A stretch of DNA of 42,660 nucleotides, taken from contig CAIOHR010000411.1 in NCBI GenBank assembly GCA_903858115.1, forward strand, positions 1-42,660, written 5' to 3'. The notes under the pieces are model-generated. The model searched no databases and was not told the DNA's origin. It saw only the letters and a list, made by a program, of their open reading frames with translations. The position numbers were made by a program, and so were the translations under genes. Below, one piece after another: positions 1-6,020 of this stretch (positions are counted from its first letter, which is position 1; every line of letters starts with the position of its first letter). This DNA comes from an uncultured Pirellula sp. GTDB taxonomy: Bacteria > Planctomycetota > Planctomycetia > Pirellulales > Pirellulaceae.

Positions 1-1138
1 AAGCTAGGCAACGAATGCCTTTGGAAATGTGGTTGCAACTGATCGTCATCCTTGGCGAACTGTTCCAAAAAAAGTTTCCAGATGCAAATCGCTTCAAAAA
101 GTTTCGTGTCCTTGCAATGGATGGCACTCTGCTCAATACACCAGATGTCGCAAGGCTTAAGACGCATTTTGGTTCTTCGAAAAACAAGACTGGATCTCAT
201 AACTGCCAGGCCAAAATGGTTTTACTGCAGTTCCCGCTTACGAGGATGCCTTACAGATATCGTCTAGATTCCCTGGCGAAATCGGAAATTACGCTTGCCC
301 AGGACTTGGTCAGAGACCTTCGAACCGACGACTTAGTGTTGATGGATGCAGGCTATTGGAGCTATGGCTTATTGTGTGCGATCGAAAAGCAAAAAGCTTA
401 CTTCGCCTTACGGCTAAGAAAAGGGATAACTTTAAAGACGATTCGCATGCTTCAAGCAGGGGATAAGCTCGTGCAATGGACGCCAAAGGATACGCGTCGA
501 CAATGGAGGAATCAAGGCCTCCCAACTTCTATGAAACTGCGATTGGTAACCTACCACATCAAAGGCTATCGGCCGCAAGTGATCGTAACGAACGTATTGG
601 ATTCGAAAAGCATTACCAAAGAGGAGTGGACAAAACTTGCGTCTGATAGAGGAACAGAAACCGGACGTGCCATGTCGGTTGGGCTATTTCATAAACGATG
701 GAGCATAGAGACAACCTACCATGATCTGAAAGTCGTACTTGGATTAGGCCGCAACCTCCGAAGTCGTTCACCAGAAAGTATTCAATGGGAAGTTGCAGGA
801 TATATCGTGTACTACCTTATTCTGAGATGGCTGATCGTAGAAGCATCGCAGAAAGCCGCAGTCGATCCGATACGAATCAGTTTCAAGCGAGCGATGTTTG
901 AATTAACGAAAATGTGGTCGACGCTTCTGACAACGCCGATCAAGTGGGTCGAGACAAAACTTATACCGAGACTACTGGACCGAATGGCCAGTCACATCGT
1001 TAAGGTCCGGCCAAACAGACACTATGAAAGATCAAAAAAGAAGCGTCGAAACACAAAAACAAAGGGTTTGAAAGGTTAGTGCCATTGGGCTTGTCCAACT
1101 GGAGCAGAAGGTTAACGGCTAGAATCATGCAGCTTGCA
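1..1138 (+). mobile_element. 3' part of an IS4-type insertion sequence, cut by the window edge
   Basis: The transposase reading frame fills nearly all of this stretch and its 5' end lies outside the window, so only the right part of the element is visible. The right boundary is inferred: the sequence changes to a dispersed palindromic repeat at about 1139. I could not identify terminal inverted repeats because the left end is missing, so the boundary is approximate. Confidence 0.45.
15..1079 (+). CDS. IS4-family DDE transposase, 5'-truncated by window edge
   Basis: This is a cut-and-paste transposase with an RNase H-like fold. The visible 354 residues hold the IS4-type catalytic elements: a first Asp in AMDGT (about residue 36), a second in LMDAGYW, and the C-terminal signature RWSIE...K with the R-x3-E-x6-K spacing of the IS4 Y-R-E-K motif. 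A basic tail (RSKKKRR) ends the protein. The frame is still open upstream of this ATG to the window edge, and IS4 proteins usually carry about 80-100 further N-terminal residues, so the true start lies outside. No stop or frameshift interrupts the visible part, so the element may be intact. Downstream sits a dispersed repeat, a common insertion context. Confidence 0.88.
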   Translation: MPLEMWLQLIVILGELFQKKFPDANRFKKFRVLAMDGTLLNTPDVARLKTHFGSSKNKTGSHNCQAKMVLLQFPLTRMPYRYRLDSLAKSEITLAQDLVRDLRTDDLVLMDAGYWSYGLLCAIEKQKAYFALRLRKGITLKTIRMLQAGDKLVQWTPKDTRRQWRNQGLPTSMKLRLVTYHIKGYRPQVIVTNVLDSKSITKEEWTKLASDRGTETGRAMSVGLFHKRWSIETTYHDLKVVLGLGRNLRSRSPESIQWEVAGYIVYYLILRWLIVEASQKAAVDPIRISFKRAMFELTKMWSTLLTTPIKWVETKLIPRLLDRMASHIVKVRPNRHYERSKKKRRNTKTKGLKG

Positions 1139-1177
1139 CCTTGCGTACCGGTCGGCTTGTCCGACCGGTACGCAAGG
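1139..1177. repeat. Perfect 17-bp stem palindrome
   Basis: The stem reads CCTTGCGTACCGGTCGG, then the loop CTTGT, then the exact reverse complement. A degenerate relative with the same CTTGT loop lies just upstream (about 1083-1103, CCATTGGG...CCAACTGG). The palindrome is the outer end of the dispersed repeat copy. In the right-hand copy (42.5 kb) the same hairpin keeps the inner 8 bp of the second arm and then diverges. Confidence 0.8.
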
Positions 1178-1439
1178 TTCGTTAGATAATGAACCTGATT
1201 CACCAGTGACGCAAGGAGGCATGGGGTCTTTCCAATCGACCAGCCTCGGCTTCTATTACGAACCATATTCACCCAGCGGCACAAGGCCGCTGGGGTCTCG
1301 ACGGAACGAATTTTGCGCAATCTAAAGTTGCTGCAATACCAGATTTTTAACACCCCGGCGCTTGCAACGGTTTAGTGGCTTCGCCACAGGCGGCAGCCGG
1401 GGCTAGCGCCTGCTAGCGCCCGACGGCTCACCATGAACC
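1139..1439 (+). repeat. Dispersed repeat, left copy (inverted partner at 42361-42614)
   Basis: About 220 bp here (1139-1358) match the reverse complement of 42361-42579 with only scattered substitutions and short indels, by direct reading. Shared landmarks are TTCGTTCCGTCGAGACCCC, GGTCGATTGGAAAGACCCC and TGGTATTGCAGCAACTTTAG, read on the minus strand here. After a unique spacer comes GCTAGCGCCCGACGGCTC at 1412-1429, continuing to ATGAACC at 1439. It also recurs inverted near 42600 but on the opposite side of the 220-bp block, so the two copies are circularly permuted and may be fragments of a longer repeat array. The stretch between the transposase and the radical SAM gene (1080-1488) holds only this; short ORFs across it are not credible genes. 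Confidence 0.8.
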
Positions 1440-1488
1440 AACATGCCGTGCCTAAATCAGCAGTCTCTCTGGGTCCGTAGGATGGATC

Positions 1489-3060
1489 CTACATATGACC
1501 CCCTTGGTTCCCGTTTCTCGACATGCGTTCCGCCGATTCTCGTCCCAGTTTGCGTACATGGCGTCCGTAGGACAATACAGAACCGACGGTATCTGAGAAG
1601 AACATCCCACGTGTTGTCAATCGAATCTCAGTTGGGGTGATGTCGATCAACTTCATCTCTGCCAAGACGTCTAGCTCGCTGCCGTAATCTGACATCACAT
1701 CGGCACCAAAGACATCCGAGTAGCGTTTCCGATCGATGGAGAGCTTTGCGAATTGTCGTGTCATGAAGAGGAGTCGCTGCGATTCTGCGTCGAACGTATA
1801 ATATCGATTCCAGACTGGAGATCGTTTTCCTAACGCCTGCAGGTATTCGAGTGAACTTTCTGGATTCATTGTCTTGAGTCCTATACGGCTCGGATCGCTT
1901 GTCGAGTAGGAAATTCCCGACGGACCAAAGCCGATCATGTTGTAACGATCCGCTTCGAAGCTACGCACTTCGTAGATGTAACCTCGCGAGTCACCCTGAA
2001 AGGAAGACTTTTCAAAGTTCGTGAGTGTTGCTTGGTAATATCCGTTATCGATGGCAGTCGTTCGGATCGCTTCCCAATTGGCTGCGGCCCTTTCATTCCC
2101 TGGTAACGCTGCGATCAGTGCTGGATCGCGCGCCCATGCTGTCGCAAGTCCGCGAAACATGACTAGGTGATAAAGGCATATTTGGTCGAGTCCGATGTTG
2201 TCGCCACACTCAATATCAGCAAGCATTTCGCCAAGCGACTGACCGGGAAGGTTGAAAAGAAGATCGCCTGAGACGGTCATCTTTCGCGAGTGTGCCATTT
2301 CTACAACTTGAGCAAAAACTTCAGAATCGCCGAATGCGGTCCGTCCCATCCTGGTCAGCCATGGCTGAGAGAACGATTGGATTCCCATACTGATTCGGAA
2401 GTGCCGTGCACACAATTCTTCCTAAAGAATATCCAACAACCAAGGTTTGCGGTTGAGGAAGAAGGCTGGTACGCCTTCGAGTGTGACTTCCGCCGCGCGT
2501 AGATCAAAAAGAGTATTGAGTTTGCGGCATAATCGGCGGAACGGTTCAGCGGGAGTTAGGTTCGCCGTTGCACCACCGAAGTACAAGGCATCGATCTTCT
2601 TCCCTTCGAGCGACGGATGGCCAACGACCCGATCTTGAATTTCTTGGATTACACCATTGACAGCCGCTGTCGCTTTGAGAGTACTAAAGTCTTCATGTGG
2701 GAAAGTGCAGAAACCACAACCCGCGATCTTCGGATTGCAATACGAATGCGGAAGCACGCCCGCCAGGAGTGGCTTGTCGGGATGATAATCATGTTGAAAA
2801 CGCGAGTCTCCGCTTTCGGCAGCAAGCCGTGCTTCTCGATCGAGAAACGGCATGCTGGCAGCTAACGGGAATCCGTGCAGCAACCGATGTCGCTGTGGCC
2901 TTTTCAGTCGACTTCTCACCAATCGCCGAAGAGACTCATCCGGTTCGCCCGTCAAAGGAACCTCAAGATTCTGTACTTCGAACAATGCTGTTGTCGCTGT
3001 GTTATCCAAGTGAATCATATCTGCCTCAGTCGTATAGGGGTTGTATGGCATCGGCTCCAT
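1489..3060 (-). pseudogene. HemN-like radical SAM protein interrupted by an in-frame TAG
   Basis: One reading frame of 523 codons is split by a single amber codon at 2419-2421; both halves (3060-2422 and 2415-1489) are in the same frame. The first half has a cysteine cluster at C108/C115/C118 and YFGGATANLTP, matching the HemN GGGTP region. The second continues with MGIQSF (HemN LGVQSF) and LLFNLPGQS (HemN LIYGLPGQ), then a HemN-like C-terminal domain. The stop falls exactly where the family reads LLDLL-x-E-x-G, so one base change (for example AAG or CAG to TAG) explains it. Cluster spacing is C-x6-C-x2-C instead of C-x3-C-x2-C, so it is probably not a housekeeping coproporphyrinogen dehydrogenase. 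The start is uncertain: Met1, Met4 (3051) and Met15 (3018) are all possible, and the promoter at 3082-3097 leaves only about 10 nt of leader before Met1. Alternatives are nonsense readthrough or a sequencing error. Confidence 0.8.
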
Positions 3061-3081
3061 ATCGAAGCTGCCTCATGCTAA

Positions 3082-3097
3082 AGCGAATGGTGTGCCA
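3082..3097 (-). promoter_or_regulatory. Sigma-54 (-24/-12) promoter of the radical SAM gene
   Basis: On the minus strand the sequence is TGGCACACCATTCGCT. This has a perfect TGGCAC -24 element, the obligatory GG-N10-GC spacing and a near-consensus -12 (TCGC for TTGC). It lies 22 bp upstream of the first ATG, and the divergent neighbour encodes a sigma-54 activator. Transcription would start near 3071. Confidence 0.65.
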
Positions 3098-3206
3098 AAG
3101 CTTCGCAATCGGTAATCACAAGCCAAAATTGCGGTTTGGTGTCACTTTTTCAAGGAATCCGTGGATGGAACCCTGGTTACTTCCAGAACGAAGAAGCAGA
3201 CTTTAG

Positions 3207-3247
3207 AAAGTGTACATGCAAAAAATGCTGTTCTCGAAGTACACTTT
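3207..3247. promoter_or_regulatory. Paired inverted repeat, candidate enhancer site for the sigma-54 activator
   Basis: Two 9-bp arms, AAAGTGTAC (3207-3215) and GTACACTTT (3239-3247), are exact reverse complements separated by 23 bp. Each arm contains GTAC, and the two GTAC centres are 27 bp apart. The site lies about 110-150 bp upstream of the -24/-12 promoter, the usual distance for an upstream activating sequence, and between the promoter and the activator gene start. Its use by that activator is an inference. Confidence 0.5.
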
Positions 3248-3371
3248 ATGTAGTTGAGTGGCTTCACGTAGCCTAGCGTTCCGATTCTTGTATCACCAAC
3301 AAGACTTGCGGCAGTCATCACGGAAGCGCGCCTCGACGTGCAATCAGCGATAGCAAACGACGGGAGTGATC

Positions 3372-4958
3372 ATGGTTTTCTTGAATAGGGCAGAACGACA
3401 TCAGGCGAATGCATTTGCTCGTATCGGATACAGCAATCCCTTTTTGCCCGAACGTTTAGAGTTGGAGCGTCAGATACTGGGAGAACGGTTTCAATCGGGT
3501 ACAACCGTGATCCACTTACCATCCGATCTCCAGGGACAAGCAGTCTTCAGGAATTTTGATTTGCTGACTGAGCAGTCCAATATCCTGGTGGACAAGATGC
3601 GACAACGCGTACTGGATGGAAAGTGTCAAAGGGAGGAAGACCAGCACCTTTATCGAGAGACGGTAATATTCCATCTTTACGGCAAACATTTTTCAATCCA
3701 TGAAGTGCCATGGGTGCGGCGAGCCAACGTCACGGAACGACCTAGCGCAATCGGAAAGTCCTGGTCACAGTTTCAAAAAGACTACAACTGGTATTTGGGC
3801 CTACCGGGACTAGTGCTGCCTACTTACTTCAGTGCAACGCATTGTTTTTCTGTTTTCTTTCAGATCGATCGTGCTTTCAGCCACATTTTTGAGTTCATCA
3901 TCGGAAGCTCGATACCGATAGCCAAATTGCGAGCTGCAGTCTGGGAGTCGATTTTTACCCACGATATGAGTCGATACATTCGAGGGGTCCACAATTCCAT
4001 GAAAGACATCACAACTCTGATAACGGGTAAGTCGGGGACGGGCAAAGAGCTCGTTGCGCAAGCTATCGGAAATTCTCGCTATCAAGCGTTTAGCATGGAG
4101 AAAAAAACATTTGGCGGTGCAGACAGAGAATCATTCAAAGCAGTGAATATCTCCGCACTGTCTTCAACATTGATTGAGTCGGAACTGTTTGGGCATTGCA
4201 AAGGTTCCTTTTCTGGCGCGGTGCGTGATCGAATAGGTTGGCTGGAAGCGTGTGGTGAAAATGGAACAGTCTTCTTGGATGAGATTGGAGAGTTAGATCT
4301 TTCCATTCAAGTGAAATTGCTACGTGTACTGCAGGATCGGGATTTTTCGCGCGTGGGCGAAACAGAGACTCGTAGATTTGCTGGCAAGTTTGTTACGGCC
4401 ACGAATCGGGACCTTGCTTCTGAGATCGATCGCAGGAACTTTCGAGAAGACTTGTACTATCGACTTTGCGCCGACATGGTGCGAACCCCGACTCTTCACG
4501 AGCAACTCACGGACCGCCCTGAAGACCTTCTTGAGTTGACGCGTTTCTTCGCCAGAAAGCTCTTGGTCGATTTGCCCGAGGAAGTGGATCTTCTTGCCTT
4601 CGAGGTGGTGGAGTGGGTCGAGAAGCAATTTGGGAAAAACTATGATTGGCCAGGTAACATTCGCGAATTGGAGCAGTGCGTTCGCAATGTGTTGATTCGG
4701 AAATCTTACATGCCATCGAGCCGTACGCCCGCTCCAAAATCACACGCTTCCCCCGATCGGTCAGTCCAAGGCGTAGATGCATTCGTGCGGTCTCTGTTGG
4801 CAGGAGAAATGACCCTGGACGAGGTCTCAGAGCACTACGTCACCATGATCTATTCGCGATTGGGTCAGTACGACCTTGCTGGCAAGAAGCTGGGATTGGA
4901 TTGGCGAACGGTAAGGGACAAAGTGAAACCTGAATTGATCAGTAAACTCAAACGATAG
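3372..4958 (+). CDS. Sigma-54-dependent enhancer-binding transcriptional activator with unrecognised N-terminal domain
   Basis: This AAA+ activator would remodel the RNA polymerase-sigma-54 complex. Residues 1 to about 200 form a domain I cannot assign; no receiver, PAS or GAF signature is visible. The AAA+ core has Walker A GKSGTGKE (219-226), Walker B VFLDE (about 300-304) and arginine finger FREDLYYRL (about 357-365). The sigma-54 contact loop reads GSFSGA instead of GAFTGA, a conservative variant in which the central Phe and Gly are kept. A WPGNIRELE segment and a C-terminal helix-turn-helix (YDLAGKKLGLDWRTVRDKV) follow. The ATG at 3372 was chosen over GTG at 3366 because GGGAG sits 5 nt before it. 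The gene is divergent from the radical SAM gene, and a paired repeat plus a -24/-12 promoter lie in the shared region. It probably controls at least that gene, and perhaps the aminotransferase operon. Confidence 0.9.
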   Translation: MVFLNRAERHQANAFARIGYSNPFLPERLELERQILGERFQSGTTVIHLPSDLQGQAVFRNFDLLTEQSNILVDKMRQRVLDGKCQREEDQHLYRETVIFHLYGKHFSIHEVPWVRRANVTERPSAIGKSWSQFQKDYNWYLGLPGLVLPTYFSATHCFSVFFQIDRAFSHIFEFIIGSSIPIAKLRAAVWESIFTHDMSRYIRGVHNSMKDITTLITGKSGTGKELVAQAIGNSRYQAFSMEKKTFGGADRESFKAVNISALSSTLIESELFGHCKGSFSGAVRDRIGWLEACGENGTVFLDEIGELDLSIQVKLLRVLQDRDFSRVGETETRRFAGKFVTATNRDLASEIDRRNFREDLYYRLCADMVRTPTLHEQLTDRPEDLLELTRFFARKLLVDLPEEVDLLAFEVVEWVEKQFGKNYDWPGNIRELEQCVRNVLIRKSYMPSSRTPAPKSHASPDRSVQGVDAFVRSLLAGEMTLDEVSEHYVTMIYSRLGQYDLAGKKLGLDWRTVRDKVKPELISKLKR

Positions 4959-5040
4959 GTTCAGGTTTGAATGAGCATAGCTGACTGCGACTACCCAGGG
5001 TGCGATGCCATGCCGCGGGTATCACGATCGAATGAGCTCA

Positions 5041-5060
5041 TCTACGCCAAAGGCGTTAGA
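5041..5060. terminator. Small hairpin between convergent genes
   Basis: TCTACGCC-AAA-GGCGTTAGA forms an 8-bp stem with one bulge in the gap between the convergent activator and hydrolase genes. No T-run follows, so intrinsic termination is only a possibility. Confidence 0.25.
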
Positions 5061-5105
5061 CAATCACGAGACAGACATGGGACGCTTCGGGACATCGGTC
5101 CCAGC

Positions 5106-6020
5106 CTACGTCATAGACGCGCAAACCAGTTGTGTTGTCGTTTCGTTAAGGAACGCTTTTGCGGTCGTATCGAACCAGGATACAACGGTTTGAAGAAGCT
5201 CGGTCCGATCTTCTTGAAGCATGGCGACATGGTCCCATCGGGGTTGATATACAACCGCAATCTCGTCTCGGTTTACTAATCGTGGAAACATGTCGAAAAA
5301 CTGGTTGGCGTAACTGTAATAGTCAATTACGCCTCCCGAATAGACAAACTGCAATCGTATACCTCGATCGACCAATCCAAGAAGGATCGCTTCGGATTGT
5401 TGACGATTTGGGAACTCTCGAATGTCCGAACCAATCGGCATAGTCGACGCGCTGGATTTCGTCCCTTGGAAGTAACCACGGAACAGGTCGATCCATTTCG
5501 ATAGGCGTACCAGTTTGGGCAGGTACTTGCGTCTCACGAAAGGAACCCAATGCCCTGCGGTTCGATAACCGCATGCATCCACCAGGGAAGCTGCGATGAT
5601 ACGTTCGTCTTCAACCGCTGCAGGGATCGCATCATCTGCGCCCGAACAAAGGCCGAATAACATGAAATGGCTGTAGCCATATTCGCGTTCCAGCATATCC
5701 ATGGCTTGTCTTACTTCGCTTGCAGCGCGTTCCAGCGAGGAGCCATTACTTCCAACCGCCAAACTCTCGCCAATTCCCGAGTGGTCGAATCGGAATGAGG
5801 GTAGCCCCAAATCAGACAATTCGTCAGCTAATTCTACGTGCAGTCGTGACGGTCCCACACTGGTTAGCATACCCGCGGTCAGCATCAAGACTGCGATTTT
5901 CGGCTCAGAATCGCCGCCGTCCAACGGCTGGCTCGCGACGGCGTCACGGTCGCTCGCGACGGCTTCACGGTGGATTCCATATAGATGCTGGTGCTCGCCA
6001 AAAACATGTGGTGTTTGCAT
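5106..6020 (-). CDS. Alpha/beta hydrolase, XrtA-associated hydrolase 1-like
   Basis: This 304-residue hydrolase resembles the exosortase-A-system hydrolase 1 family (TIGR03100 type): FDHSGIGES corresponds to the oxyanion-side FRGFGDS block. The nucleophile elbow reads GLCSG, placing Cys125 where GxSxG enzymes have Ser. A late His (His264, in RWDHVAM) can complete a triad. Its ATG shares one base with the stop of the upstream adenylation fusion (TGATG), so translation is coupled and the proteins probably act together. In XrtA loci such hydrolases accompany an acyl/aminoacyl ligase and a carrier protein; their substrate is not established. A 7-residue duplication near the N-terminus (EAVASDR/DAVASQ) is an oddity. 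The family placement is from motif memory; alpha/beta hydrolase is secure, the specific subfamily less so. Confidence 0.82.
   Translation of the reverse strand: MQTPHVFGEHQHLYGIHREAVASDRDAVASQPLDGGDSEPKIAVLMLTAGMLTSVGPSRLHVELADELSDLGLPSFRFDHSGIGESLAVGSNGSSLERAASEVRQAMDMLEREYGYSHFMLFGLCSGADDAIPAAVEDERIIAASLVDACGYRTAGHWVPFVRRKYLPKLVRLSKWIDLFRGYFQGTKSSASTMPIGSDIREFPNRQQSEAILLGLVDRGIRLQFVYSGGVIDYYSYANQFFDMFPRLVNRDEIAVVYQPRWDHVAMLQEDRTELLQTVVSWFDTTAKAFLNETTTQLVCASMT
5932..5973. repeat. 21-bp in-frame tandem duplication
   Basis: CTCGCGACGGCGTCACGGT is followed 21 bp later by CTCGCGACGGCTTCACGGT. The period equals seven codons and lies in the N-terminal region of the hydrolase, ahead of its recognisable fold, so it is probably tolerated linker expansion. 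Confidence 0.6.

Noticed and set aside
1000..1353. 117-codon minus-strand frame across the left repeat
   Set aside because: It runs through the transposase 3' end and the dispersed repeat, and repeat-derived frames of this kind also appear near 42.4 kb without a start or motif.
2697..3206. 169-codon plus-strand open frame
   Set aside because: It is antisense to the radical SAM gene and would cover its sigma-54 promoter; no motif supports it.
4971..5279. 102-codon plus-strand open frame after the activator
   Set aside because: More than half of it is antisense to the hydrolase C-terminus and it has no motif or ribosome site.
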